Shown here in pieces: positions 17,606-25,296 of a stretch of 32,259 bases of DNA. Origin of the DNA: Pyrinomonadaceae bacterium (lineage in GTDB: Bacteria > Acidobacteriota > Blastocatellia > Pyrinomonadales > Pyrinomonadaceae); NCBI GenBank assembly GCA_013817595.1, contig JACDCK010000004.1, positions 1-32,259 of the forward strand, in the 5' to 3' direction. The translations under genes and the position numbers were made by a program. A model generated the notes under the pieces. It was not told where the DNA came from. It made no database searches and was given only the letters and a program-made list of their open reading frames with translations. Positions within the stretch are counted from its first letter, which is position 1, and every line of letters begins with the position of its first letter.

Positions 17606-19681
17606 ATGCTCATCAGCTACAACTGGCTACGAGAACTGACCGGGACCTCGCTGACTCCGCTGGAGTTGCGGGAGCGATTGACCATGGTCGGATTGGCAAT
17701 CGATGCCGTGGAAGAGAAGGACAGCGACGCTGTTCTTGACGTCGAAGTTCCTTCGAATCGTCCCGACTGTCTCTCCCATATGGGGATTGCTCGCGAAGTT
17801 GCGCTCATCGAGTCAGGAAAGATTCGCCCGCCGTCCAGTAAACCGGCCAGCGCTGAAGGCCGGGCCGCCGACCTGACGTCAGTGGAAATCCGTGATACCG
17901 ATCTCTGCCCGCGATACGCCGCCCGACTAGTGCGAGATGTAAACATTGCCCCATCCCCGGCCTGGTTGACGAAACGCCTGGAAGAGATTGGGCAGAGACC
18001 TATCAACAATGTCGCCGACATCACGAATTACGTGCTGCATGAACTGGGCCAGCCGCTTCACGCCTTTGACTTCGCAAAGCTTAGTGGACAACGAATCGTC
18101 GTCAGACGCGCAAACGCGGGTGAAAAGTTGAAGACACTTGACGGCGTGGAGCGCACGCTCGACGCCAAGATGCTGGTGATTGCGGATGCCGAGCGGCCGG
18201 TTGCACTGGCTGGGATAATGGGTGGCGAAGACTCCGAAATCTCCATTCAGACGACGGATGTGTTGATCGAAAGCGCCTACTTTAATCCAGACGCCGTGCG
18301 TCGGACTGCAAGAAAGTTGGGCATGGATACAGAAGCGTCGCGGAGGTTCGAGCGCGGCGCGGATTACGAGGACGTCTTGCGCGCTCAAAACAGATGCGTC
18401 GAGCTAATCTGCGAGATCGCCGGCGGCGTCGCGACGGAGGATGCGATCGATGTGTATCCAAGTCCCATGCCGACGCGGCGTATCGCGTTTCGTCCTGCTC
18501 GAGTGGAGAATCTGACTTCGCTAAACGTCGCTGAAACCGATATGAAATTTATTCTCACCGGACTCGGCATTGCTCACACCGAAGAATCGTCCGCGGTCTG
18601 GAAGTGTGTTCCACCTACCTGGCGAATTGATATCGAGCGCGAAGAGGACCTAGTCGAAGAAATCGCCAGGCACTTTGGGTACGACAAGATCGACTCCGAA
18701 CTTCCTCCATCGAACCAGTCAGGAGAGCTGCAACCGAGGGAGCTGAAAATCCGCAAGTTGCGCCGTACGCTCCAAACCCTGGGCTTTGATGAGGCAATCA
18801 ATTTTAGCTTTATCGAAGCGGCTCACGACAATCAATTTGAGTTGATTCCGGAACTCAATACTGAGGATCCTGAGCACGTTTTTATCACGCTTAAGAATCC
18901 GATTATTGAAAGCGAGGTGCGGATGCGTCCTACCCTGATTCCGGGCGTACTAAACTCCCTCCGGCATAATCTTAATCACGGCGTACGCAGCGTCCGTTTA
19001 TTTGAAACTGGGCGGATTTTTGCTAAATTGAACTCTGGTGAGCTGCCAAACGAACGCGAGGCACTGTCCTTAATTGCCACCGGTGGCGCTGGGGAAGAGA
19101 ACCGAGCTCAAGCGCTGCGAGAGACGGATTTTTATGATCTTAAAGGATCTTTGGAAGCAGCCCTCGCGGCGATGAACCGTGGACCGTTGCGGTTCACCAA
19201 AGCCCAGGTGAAACACTTACGAGAAGGTCAGTCGGCAAGGATATTATTGGCTGATGGAACACCTATCGGGTCTCTCGGCAGACTGGCGGAGTCGGTGTCT
19301 GATGCTTATAAATTTCGCCAGCCTGTTTATGTTGCCGAGCTTGATCTCACCAGGCTGCTAGCTGCTGAAGAGCTTCCGGTCCAATACGCACCGTTACCTC
19401 GTTATCCATCCGTCGTGCGCGATCTCACTATTCTGGTTGATCGCCAAATCACTCTGGAGGAGCTGCTGCGTACAATCGAAGAACAGCAGGTTGATGATTG
19501 CCGCGGCGCCCAACTAGTGGGGACCTACGAAGGAGCGAACATACCGGAAGACAGGCGCGCGGTGACTCTCAGAATCGAATATCGCTCGGATGAGCGGACC
19601 TTGCGCGACGAAGAAGTTGAGGAGCGCCAGCGCGGCTTGATTGAGTCGTTGCTTCGCCAGTATAGTGCGCAACTGCATTGA
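17606..19681 (+). CDS. pheT: Phenylalanine--tRNA ligase beta subunit, short form lacking the N-terminal OB/EMAP domain
   Basis: A 691-residue subunit that recognises tRNA-Phe and edits misacylation. The N-terminus MLISYNWLRELTGTSL leads to LTMVGLAIDAVEEKDSDAVL and then directly to DVEVPSNRPDCLSHMG (about residues 47-62), skipping the roughly 110-residue tRNA-binding OB (Trbp111/EMAP) insert found in about 800-residue PheT. B3/4 editing region (about 100-290) includes ITNYVLHELGQPLHAFD and AGIMGGEDSEI. B5 and the catalytic-like core follow, and the C-terminal ferredoxin-fold anticodon-binding domain (about 598-691) begins YAPLPRYPSVVRDLTILVD. The frame is intact. No Shine-Dalgarno precedes ATG because the hairpin cassette abuts it; initiation may be coupled or SD-independent. 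Confidence 0.95.
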   Translation: MLISYNWLRELTGTSLTPLELRERLTMVGLAIDAVEEKDSDAVLDVEVPSNRPDCLSHMGIAREVALIESGKIRPPSSKPASAEGRAADLTSVEIRDTDLCPRYAARLVRDVNIAPSPAWLTKRLEEIGQRPINNVADITNYVLHELGQPLHAFDFAKLSGQRIVVRRANAGEKLKTLDGVERTLDAKMLVIADAERPVALAGIMGGEDSEISIQTTDVLIESAYFNPDAVRRTARKLGMDTEASRRFERGADYEDVLRAQNRCVELICEIAGGVATEDAIDVYPSPMPTRRIAFRPARVENLTSLNVAETDMKFILTGLGIAHTEESSAVWKCVPPTWRIDIEREEDLVEEIARHFGYDKIDSELPPSNQSGELQPRELKIRKLRRTLQTLGFDEAINFSFIEAAHDNQFELIPELNTEDPEHVFITLKNPIIESEVRMRPTLIPGVLNSLRHNLNHGVRSVRLFETGRIFAKLNSGELPNEREALSLIATGGAGEENRAQALRETDFYDLKGSLEAALAAMNRGPLRFTKAQVKHLREGQSARILLADGTPIGSLGRLAESVSDAYKFRQPVYVAELDLTRLLAAEELPVQYAPLPRYPSVVRDLTILVDRQITLEELLRTIEEQQVDDCRGAQLVGTYEGANIPEDRRAVTLRIEYRSDERTLRDEEVEERQRGLIESLLRQYSAQLH

Positions 19682-19778
19682 AGAAATAAATCGTCTTCGA
19701 CTGCAAAATCAGTCTTGCGCTTGCCAGCGCGAAGCCGCATAATCAAACCCGCTTGAGCTAGGTTGGTCGTGGGAGATA

Positions 19779-20057
19779 ATGATGGTCGGTTTATCTGGAC
19801 TGGAAAAGTTCTCGCACCTCGAAGATAAGATCTATCGCACCATCGAACTCACCAAAGCGCTTCGGCAAGAGAAGGAAAGTCTCGAAAAGGAGCTTTCGCT
19901 CGCGCGCCGCGAAATGGGTGTACCCAGGGAAACCCACCGGCTTGAAAGACAGGTTGAACAGCTACTAGCCGAACGCGACATGATACGCACGAAGGTGGAG
20001 GCAATGCTGGACGCGGTTGCGGCTCTGGATCCAGAACTGGCGGAGGAACTCAGATGA
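19779..20057 (+). CDS. zapB: ZapB-like coiled-coil cell division protein
   Basis: A 92-residue protein that is almost entirely coiled coil (ALRQEKESLEKELSLARREM, ETHRLERQVEQLLAERDMI). It overlaps the zapA start by 4 bases (ATGA), indicating translational coupling. By position and shape it resembles the ZapB-like or DUF904-type proteins that precede zapA, which organise FtsZ rings. The name is by analogy because coiled coils have few specific residues. Two adjacent ATG codons (19779, 19782) are possible starts; GGGAG lies 5 bases upstream. Confidence 0.65.
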   Translation: MMVGLSGLEKFSHLEDKIYRTIELTKALRQEKESLEKELSLARREMGVPRETHRLERQVEQLLAERDMIRTKVEAMLDAVAALDPELAEELR

Positions 20058-20443
20058 CCGCCGGAATCGGCCAAACGCTCGGTAAAAGCAGCATGGACAC
20101 GACTACTACGACTCCCACGATCAGAGTCGAGATTTATAACCAGACCTACAACATTCGCTCCGACGGCGACACGGAGTACATCATCCAGCTTGCCGAATTC
20201 GTAGACAGCCGCATGCGGGACATTTCCTCAGGAACCTTGACCGTTGATTCTCTAAAGGTTGCGATCCTCGCCGCGTTGCACGTCGCTGATGAACTTCACC
20301 GCCTTAAACACCTTCACGAGCAGGCGGACGCCCAGCTTGCCACACGCAGCGCCGAGTGCGCAGAAATGCTCGATCGGCTGCTGAAAGTCCGAAGCAATGT
20401 GGAGCAAGGGCAAAGCGGGGCGGGGAAATTGTCCCTGGGTTAG
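20054..20443 (+). CDS. zapA: Cell division protein ZapA
   Basis: A 129-residue protein. The core IRVEIYNQTYNIRSDGDTEYI followed by LAEFVDSRMRDISSG and VAILAALHVADELHRLK is typical ZapA, which bundles FtsZ protofilaments. The C-terminal helix is a coiled coil. The start at 20054 overlaps the stop of the upstream ZapB-like gene; an alternative ATG at 20093 (MDTTTTTPTIRVEI) would give a length closer to the usual 100-110. In many bacteria 6S RNA lies just downstream of zapA, which supports the RNA candidate that follows. Confidence 0.9.
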   Translation: MTAGIGQTLGKSSMDTTTTTPTIRVEIYNQTYNIRSDGDTEYIIQLAEFVDSRMRDISSGTLTVDSLKVAILAALHVADELHRLKHLHEQADAQLATRSAECAEMLDRLLKVRSNVEQGQSGAGKLSLG

Positions 20444-20467
20444 TACTCTTGCCAGGTTTGACCGAAT

Positions 20468-20843
20468 TCATTTTCCATTATTTTCCATTTCTCATTGTGC
20501 GCCGGGGTAAACCGGCAAGATGTACGTCGCTACTACGGGTCTCTGACCCCGTGGGATACCACCTAGCTTCCCGTAATTCGGAGCTGGCGAGGTTCCAGCG
20601 CGCAGAACCTGACCGGCAATGTGTCTTCCCGCAGGAGTCCGGGGGAGGCAAGATGAAAGCCTTACGATGCGTACAGCAAAGTTGATAAACGCTCTTCCAG
20701 TTCATCCGAGCGGGTTTGAGGGTCAAGATTAAGGACAGTTTCCACTTGTGAGGCTCACTCTTTAGTGTGAGTATCTTGCCGGGCATAATACCTCTCCAGC
20801 CGCAAATGACCAAGAAAAATGAGAATGGGAACATAGAAAATGA
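20468..20843. repeat. Word-tract inverted arms (TTTTCCATT family) around the first RNA candidate
   Basis: The left arm (20468-20494) is made of attttccatt words. The right arm (20818-20843) is an imperfect reverse complement made of aaaatgagaatggg words. The arms enclose about 320 bases that contain the 6S-like RNA. The left arm begins 25 bases after the zapA stop codon. Confidence 0.5.
20522..20674 (+). ncRNA. ssrS: Structured RNA, probable 6S RNA
   Basis: The ends pair as GTACG (20522-20526) with CGTAC (20670-20674), extended by TCG/CGA across a 2-base bulge. Further in, CCCC and GTGGG pair with GGGG and CCCGC, leaving a central open region. The distal part forms GCTGG...CCGGC and an inner perfect hairpin AGGTTC...GAACCT. 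A long rod with a central bubble and terminal loop, about 150 bases, directly downstream of zapA, is what 6S RNA (an RNA polymerase holoenzyme regulator) looks like. I could not match a consensus sequence, so the identity rests on shape and position. Confidence 0.5.
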
Positions 20844-20906
20844 GCTGGCCGCTACGCGTACAGGCAAGCGAAGGTAATTTATCTACTTCCCGCCGCTCCG
20901 CGCCTA

Positions 20907-20915
20907 TGCTAGTAT
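20907..20915 (+). promoter_or_regulatory. Extended -10 promoter candidate for the second RNA
   Basis: TGCTAGTAT (20907-20915) fits an extended -10 (TGnTAnnnT). The closing stem of the second RNA candidate begins at 20921, where transcription would be expected to start. No good -35 is visible. Confidence 0.35.
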
Positions 20916-20920
20916 CCGCA

Positions 20921-21127
20921 GTGGCGGAGGGAAACTTTCTGCGGGGCCCGTCACCGAGTTACGATGATTGAGCCAACGCCGTTAAATAGGGAGACCGACG
21001 CCGCATCAGCCAGTGCACTTCTTCACCGTTAAGAATTGCCAGAGGCTGCGGCAGACATAGGTCACCCACCTGTAATGCAGGTTCAATTTCGGCTTCGGAA
21101 CGACTCAGCGGATCTCCCTCCCGCCAT
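20921..21127 (+). ncRNA. Second structured RNA candidate, unknown class
   Basis: The ends pair: GTGGCGG then AGGGA (20921-20932) with TCCCT, a bulged C, and CCGCCAT near 21114-21127, about 12 pairs. Inside, GCCGCA(tca)GCC pairs with GGCTGCGGC (about 21001-21053), and ACCTG-TAATG-CAGGT forms a perfect hairpin (about 21068-21083). About 205 bases long with its own -10 candidate. It could be the true 6S RNA, an ymdB leader, or a new RNA; I did not recognise any riboswitch motif. Confidence 0.4.
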
Positions 21128-21128
21128 C

Positions 21129-21232
21129 GGTCGTAAATTGTAAATCGTGAATCGTAAATAGAAATTACTTCAATTTACGGTTGACGAATTTTGATTTACG
21201 ACCTTTTTCTATTCACGCTTTACGATTTCCGC
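21129..21232. repeat. Word-tract inverted repeat cassette (CGTAAATCGTGAATCG family)
   Basis: GGTCGTAAA (21129-21137) pairs with TTTACGACC (21195-21203), and the repeated words cgtaaatagaa are matched by ctattcacgctttacgatt at 21209-21227. The cassette ends 8 bases before the ymdB ATG. A short piece of the same family (ttacgattcacgcttcacg) recurs at 25261-25279. Confidence 0.75.
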
Positions 21233-21239
21233 CGTCTTT

Positions 21240-22022
21240 ATGAAAGTCTTGATGATTGGTGATGTGGTGGCCAAGCCCGGGCGCATTGCTGTGCTTGAGC
21301 GCATACAGGACTTGCGCGAACAGTATGCAATCGATCTCGCCCTGATGAATGCCGAAAATGTAGCAGGCGGTTTTTCGATTACTCCTTCGCTGGCTGAACA
21401 ACTTTTCGCCGCCGGCATCGACGTAATGACTTCCGGCAATCACATTTTCGATAAAAAAGAAGCTATCGACTACATCGGCAAGCAACCCCGGTTGCTGCGG
21501 CCCGCCAATTATCCGCCGGGAACGCCTGGGAGTGGGCTCTGGCAGGGAGAAATACGCGGTACGAAGGTGGCAGTAATCAATCTGATGGGGCGCGTGTTTA
21601 TGCCGCCTTCAGACGACCCTTTCCGGATCGTGGAGGGCTTGGTGAGTTCGCTGTCTTCAGAAATCAAGGTGCGGCTGGTGGACATGCACGCGGAGGCGAC
21701 TTCCGAAAAGGTCGCCATGGGATGGTATCTGGACGGCCGCGTTTCGACAGTAGTCGGGACGCACACCCACGTGCAAACCGCAGATGAGCGAATCTTGCCT
21801 CAAGGAACGGCCTACCTGACTGATGTTGGTATGACAGGTAGTTACGACGGCGTGATTGGCATGAACAAAGCAGATGTGATTGCCCGCTTCACTTCGGTAA
21901 TCGCACGCAGGGCCGAACATTCGAATGGTCAGGTGCGCATTTGCGCGGCGGTGATCGGCATTGATGAGACAACCGGGAAGGCACACAGCATCGAGCGGAT
22001 TAATCTTGCGCATGATCAGTGA
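21240..22022 (+). CDS. ymdB: YmdB-type metallophosphoesterase (TIGR00282 family)
   Basis: A 260-residue binuclear metallophosphoesterase; B. subtilis YmdB is a 2',3'-cyclic nucleotide phosphodiesterase influencing biofilm and sporulation. Metal ligands are visible: Asp8 in [10 protein letters not shown], Glu39-Asn40 in NAENVAGG, Asn67-His68 in SGNHIFD, His150 in [10 protein letters not shown], and His175/His177 in [10 protein letters not shown]. Length is normal (about 260). The upstream word cassette leaves no visible Shine-Dalgarno. The stop codon abuts the purine tract of the first four-helix-bundle element. In relatives the gene usually follows rny, missing here. Confidence 0.92.
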   Translation: MKVLMIGDVVAKPGRIAVLERIQDLREQYAIDLALMNAENVAGGFSITPSLAEQLFAAGIDVMTSGNHIFDKKEAIDYIGKQPRLLRPANYPPGTPGSGLWQGEIRGTKVAVINLMGRVFMPPSDDPFRIVEGLVSSLSSEIKVRLVDMHAEATSEKVAMGWYLDGRVSTVVGTHTHVQTADERILPQGTAYLTDVGMTGSYDGVIGMNKADVIARFTSVIARRAEHSNGQVRICAAVIGIDETTGKAHSIERINLAHDQ

Positions 22023-22650
22023 GGGAGAGATGGGGGGACGGGGAGATACGGAGAGACGGGGAGACGGGGAGATAGGGAGACAGGGAGGCGGGAGACGCAG
22101 AGACGCAGAGACGAGCACATGGAGATTGGAGTGAGAGATGATGACCCTTCAGGAACGCTTCGGAGGATGGATTATCCATTGTTCTGGTCGATCGATGATT
22201 CGCACCAACTGACCAATTATCCAATCATATTGCTGATCCAGTTCTGAAGCTTCCTCTGGAGACATATATCCGCAGCGCCAGGAGAACTCAAGCCAAACCC
22301 GAGTTTCTTCGGCTTCGCCTTCACTGTCATTCAACTTACTGACGAAGTAAGCTGGGTATCGGCGCTTTCTCCAGGCTTCGCCGATGTTGGAACAAACTGA
22401 CCGAGAGGCTCGTCGTATTTGGTCGGTAAGCGAGTACCGTTCTTCGATTGGGAAGTGTTTGCTTAATTCGAAAATGCGCATCGCAGCCTTCATTGCTGCT
22501 TGATTACGCGAAGCTCTTTGTAACTTGAAATGTGTGACATGAGGATGAGGCTCCTGTCCTGATGTGCTTTGTAACTTTTAGAATACGAACAGCGTGAGTT
22601 GTCGCTTTTTCGCCCTGTCTCCCTTTCACTCCGTCTCCCCGTCTCCTACG
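22023..22650 (-). mobile_element. Four-helix-bundle element, copy A
   Basis: Read on the minus strand: purine words (ggagacggggagac, 22650-22600), a conserved stretch ending ggacaggagcctcatcctc just before ATG, the four-helix-bundle gene, then a pyrimidine tract of ctccccgtctcc words (22125-22023). The two ends are therefore roughly inverted repeats. Copy B at 24630-25255 has the same order on the plus strand. No transposase lies within either copy. It fills the whole space between the convergent stop codons of ymdB (22022) and ybgC (22671). Confidence 0.6.
22149..22540 (-). pseudogene. Four-helix-bundle protein (S23/IVP-like), copy A, frameshifted near its start
   Basis: The ancestral start is ATG at 22540-22538 (MSHISSYKELRV). 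At about 22503-22506 one base is missing compared with copy B (cgcgtaatc here, cgcgtatatc there), so the first 12 codons are out of frame. An internal ATG at 22493 opens a 114-residue frame through to 22149. That frame contains the hallmark ERYSLTDQIRRASRSVCSNI of four-helix-bundle proteins, best known from intervening sequences in 23S rRNA genes and structurally akin to the Avd protein of diversity-generating retroelements. It keeps the native C-terminus WIIHPPKRS. A shorter protein from the internal start remains possible. Confidence 0.75.
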
Positions 22651-22670
22651 TTCGCGTTCGGCTGCGGCCG

Positions 22671-23159
22671 CTAATCTGGAGCGGTTTGCGGGGGAACTAG
22701 CTCCCCACTTTGGGATTTCTTGAGAATCGGCCCCAGAAAAAGCTGAGCGTAGCCTTCAGGAAATGAGCGTACGCGGCCCGATCCATCAGTAACGACGTGC
22801 CCGGTTTCGCCTTCTGAAATTATTTGAGCGTCGGTGGCCCGAACGATTTCGTAGCCAAACCTCAGCGAGCGTCGGCGCAGTTCGGTAATGCGCGTACGAA
22901 TCAAGATCTCGTCGTCGTAATAGGCGGGCGTTTTGTAGCGGCAATAGCTCTCGGCCACGACCAGAAACGCGTTGTCATTCGTTTCCATGTCGCGATAAGA
23001 GAATCCACGCGCGCGGCAATATTCAGTCCGGCCGATTTCAAACCAGACGAGGTAGTTGGCATAATAGACGATACCCATTTTGTCGGTTTCGGAGTAGCGC
23101 ACACGCAAAACCGTCTCGTGCCAATCTCCGAGCACATTTTCCGGCGCCGGGCTCGTCAT
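22671..23159 (-). CDS. ybgC: Acyl-CoA thioesterase, YbgC/4HBT family
   Basis: A 162-residue hot-dog-fold thioesterase. The active-site region YSETDKMGIVYYANYLVWFE (about 21-40) has the catalytic Asp of the 4-hydroxybenzoyl-CoA thioesterase family. It continues with IGRTEYCRARGFSYRDME and the strand-rich YYDDEILIRTRI. Such enzymes hydrolyse short acyl-CoA or acyl-ACP, and in E. coli YbgC sits in the tol-pal cluster. Here it is alone, divergent from the metallopeptidase with only 40 bases between start codons. GGAGGC precedes its ATG. The gene is enclosed, with its neighbour, by the two inverted four-helix-bundle elements. Confidence 0.88.
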   Translation of the reverse strand: MTSPAPENVLGDWHETVLRVRYSETDKMGIVYYANYLVWFEIGRTEYCRARGFSYRDMETNDNAFLVVAESYCRYKTPAYYDDEILIRTRITELRRRSLRFGYEIVRATDAQIISEGETGHVVTDGSGRVRSFPEGYAQLFLGPILKKSQSGELVPPQTAPD

Positions 23160-23199
23160 GAGCGAATGCCTCCAAACTCTCTAGAAAAGAGAATGCCGC

Positions 23200-24615
23200 A
23201 TGAACCTTAAATTGCTCCTGGGTCTGAAACGTTTAACGGACTATAAGAGCGAGAGCCGGAGGTTGTCAAAGCAAATCGCCAGGATTGTCGGCGCGCTGGT
23301 TTGTTCCAGCCTCATTTTCACGGCGGTTTTCGTCGGCACTCCTCGGGTCGCCTCCATGCCCCAGGCCAAGGCGGCCGCTCCCAGCACCCTACGGAACGCT
23401 GCAATAGTGGCGACCACGGTTACGATCCTGAAGGAAACCAGCGAGATCCGGGAACTGGCGATTCTTCGACCGGTAAAGAGCGGTGCGCAATCACGAACTG
23501 AAATCGAGCGCATGATTGTTCGCAACCTCGACGAGCAAACAACCCCGGCCGAGATGCATGCGACTGAACTGGCCCTGAAGAAGCTTGGCCTGGCGCCACC
23601 AGAGTTTCAGTACCGTCCCTTCGTAGTCAAGCTACTGACCGAACAAGTAGCCGGTTACTACGATCCAAAAGCTCAGCAGTTCTATCTTGCCGACTGGATC
23701 GAGCTTCAAGGTCAAAAGCCCGTAATGGCTCATGAGTTGACTCACGCCTTACAAGATCAGCATTTCAACCTGCGACGTTTCGAAAAATGGCCTAAAGGCG
23801 ACTCCGACGCCGAGCTCGCTGCCCATGCGTTAATCGAAGGGGATGCCACCCTCGCAATGACGCTCTACATGGCGAAGAATCCACTCATAGCCCTGGCGTT
23901 CATTCGTTCGCTGGGCGGCAGCAACATGGCCTCAGACCAGTTCAAACAAGCGCCGCGAGCGATCCGCGAATCGCTGGTATTTCCCTATGAGCAGGGATCC
24001 GAATGGGCCACTCGAGTTTACAAGCGAGGTGGTTGGGCTTCGGTTTCGCAGGCCTACGCAAAGTTGCCTTTATCCAGTGAGCAGATTCTCCACCCGGAAA
24101 AATATTTCGACTATGAGACGCCGGTGAAAGTCGCGCTGCCGGAGCTGCGCACCATGTTGGGCACCGGCTGGAAAAGAATTGACTACGACGTGAACGGTGA
24201 ATGGAGCCTCTATTTGATTCTAGATCAATTTCTGAATGCCTCAGCTGAATCGCGTCGCGCGGCGGCGGGTTGGGCGGGCGACCGTTATGCGCTTTATGAA
24301 GGTTCGAAGCCTGGTGACGTGTTCACTGTTCAACTCACCGCGTGGGACACACAAAACGATGCGCGGGAGTTTTTCGACGCCTACGCCAAACGCACCTGGC
24401 GACGCTATCCAAACTCGAAAGCTACGGAGATAACCTCAGGCGATGATATTAAAGCTGTGAACGCCACTGCTCAGATCCCGGTGAGAGAGCGTCACGATTG
24501 GCAGACAAATGAAGGCCGCGTGGTGGTGGAGCTGCAAGGCTCTCGAGTGCTGATCATGGAAGGCATTCCTGGAAACGCGGACACCAAGGCGCTTTCAAAA
24601 GCGTCGTGGCAATAA
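23200..24615 (+). CDS. Secreted or membrane-anchored zinc metallopeptidase-like protein (HExxH)
   Basis: A 471-residue protein. After a basic N-terminus there is a hydrophobic segment IVGALVCSSLIFTAVFVG (about 29-46) acting as signal or anchor, so the rest is probably outside the cytoplasm. The zincin motif HELTHALQDQHF is at about residues 179-190, with a likely third ligand in HALIEGDATLAM about 30 residues later. The preceding EQVAGYYDPKAQQFYLADW is a pattern I recall from uncharacterised Acidobacterial/Chloroflexi metallopeptidases. C-terminal half is of unknown fold. Substrate unknown. The intact frame and divergent arrangement with ybgC suggest a working gene. Confidence 0.75.
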   Translation: MNLKLLLGLKRLTDYKSESRRLSKQIARIVGALVCSSLIFTAVFVGTPRVASMPQAKAAAPSTLRNAAIVATTVTILKETSEIRELAILRPVKSGAQSRTEIERMIVRNLDEQTTPAEMHATELALKKLGLAPPEFQYRPFVVKLLTEQVAGYYDPKAQQFYLADWIELQGQKPVMAHELTHALQDQHFNLRRFEKWPKGDSDAELAAHALIEGDATLAMTLYMAKNPLIALAFIRSLGGSNMASDQFKQAPRAIRESLVFPYEQGSEWATRVYKRGGWASVSQAYAKLPLSSEQILHPEKYFDYETPVKVALPELRTMLGTGWKRIDYDVNGEWSLYLILDQFLNASAESRRAAAGWAGDRYALYEGSKPGDVFTVQLTAWDTQNDAREFFDAYAKRTWRRYPNSKATEITSGDDIKAVNATAQIPVRERHDWQTNEGRVVVELQGSRVLIMEGIPGNADTKALSKASWQ

Positions 24616-24629
24616 GCTGCTTTATGACG

Positions 24630-25255
24630 GAAGGAAGCAGTCAGGAGGCGAACAGAGAAGGGGCGACGGAGTGAAAGGGAGAGAGGGCGAAAAGACATAA
24701 CCAAACTAGTAACGTTAACAGACCGGCAAGGTTACAAAACCACACATCCGGACAGGAGCCTCATCCTCATGTCACACATTTCAAGTTACAAAGAGCTTCG
24801 CGTATATCAAGCAGCAATGAAGGCTGCGATGCGCATTTTCGAATTAAGCAAACTCTTCCCATTAGAAGAACGGTACTCGCTCACCGACCAAATACGACGT
24901 GCCTCCCGTTCAGTTTGTTCCAACATCGGCGAGGTCTGGAGAAAGCGCCGATACCCAGCTTACTTCGTCAGTAAGTTGAATGACAGTGAAGGCGAAGCCG
25001 AAGAAACCCGCGTTTGGCTGGAGTTCTCCTGGCGCTGCGGATATATGTCTCCAAAGGACGCTGCCGAACTGGATCAGGAATACGATGGATAATTGGTCAG
25101 TTGGTGCGAATGATCGATAGGCCAGAACAATGGCTAATCCATCCTCAGAAGCGTTCTTAGGATCATTGTTTCGCCCCTTCTCCCTATCTTCCCATCTCCC
25201 TCTCCCTATCTCCCCGTCTCCCCGTCTCCCCGTCTCCCCGTCTCCGCATCTGGTC
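24630..25255 (+). mobile_element. Four-helix-bundle element, copy B
   Basis: Same architecture as copy A, on the plus strand: purine-rich tract (24630-24695, gacggagtgaaagggagag), conserved pre-gene segment ending ggacaggagcctcatcctc, gene, then ctccccgtctcc words (25175-25250). The left end begins about 15 bases after the metallopeptidase stop. The two copies are inverted relative to each other and surround about 2 kb (22671-24615). Confidence 0.6.
24769..25160 (+). pseudogene. Four-helix-bundle protein (S23/IVP-like), copy B, frameshifted near its end
   Basis: ATG 24769 starts MSHISSYKELRVYQAAMKA with the N-terminus intact. Over the roughly 90 residues shared with copy A only seven differ. 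At about 25085-25088 one base is missing (tacgatgga against tatgattgga in copy A), so the frame stops at TAA 25090-25092 after 107 residues. The lost C-terminus WIIGQLVRMIDRPEQWLIHP remains readable in the other frame up to TAG 25158-25160. The last of four helices is probably damaged. Family role: helical bundle thought to bind nucleic acid; no function is proven here. Confidence 0.75.
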
Positions 25256-25296
25256 TTTGTTTACGATTCACGCTTCACGTTGTAGCATAACCACCA

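Larger units (their letters stand above)
20444..21239. other. Long non-coding interval between zapA and ymdB
   Basis: No supported protein gene across about 800 bases. It contains two separate structured RNA candidates (20522-20674 and 20921-21127), a pair of word-tract arms at 20468-20494 and 20818-20843 that enclose the first RNA, and a cassette at 21129-21232. A small hairpin CTCAC/GTGAG lies at about 20755-20772. Many relatives carry rny (RNase Y) between zapA and ymdB; it is absent here. Confidence 0.6.

Noticed and set aside
21060-21095. tRNA-like segment with ggttcaattt
   Set aside because: The T-arm-like sequence lacks a matching stem and no anticodon or acceptor arm can be drawn.
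22023-22125. Tandem GGGGAGAC-type tract resembling a CRISPR or minisatellite
   Set aside because: Units are short and irregular with no unique spacers of constant length, and no cas genes are present; it fits the element-flanking word tract instead.
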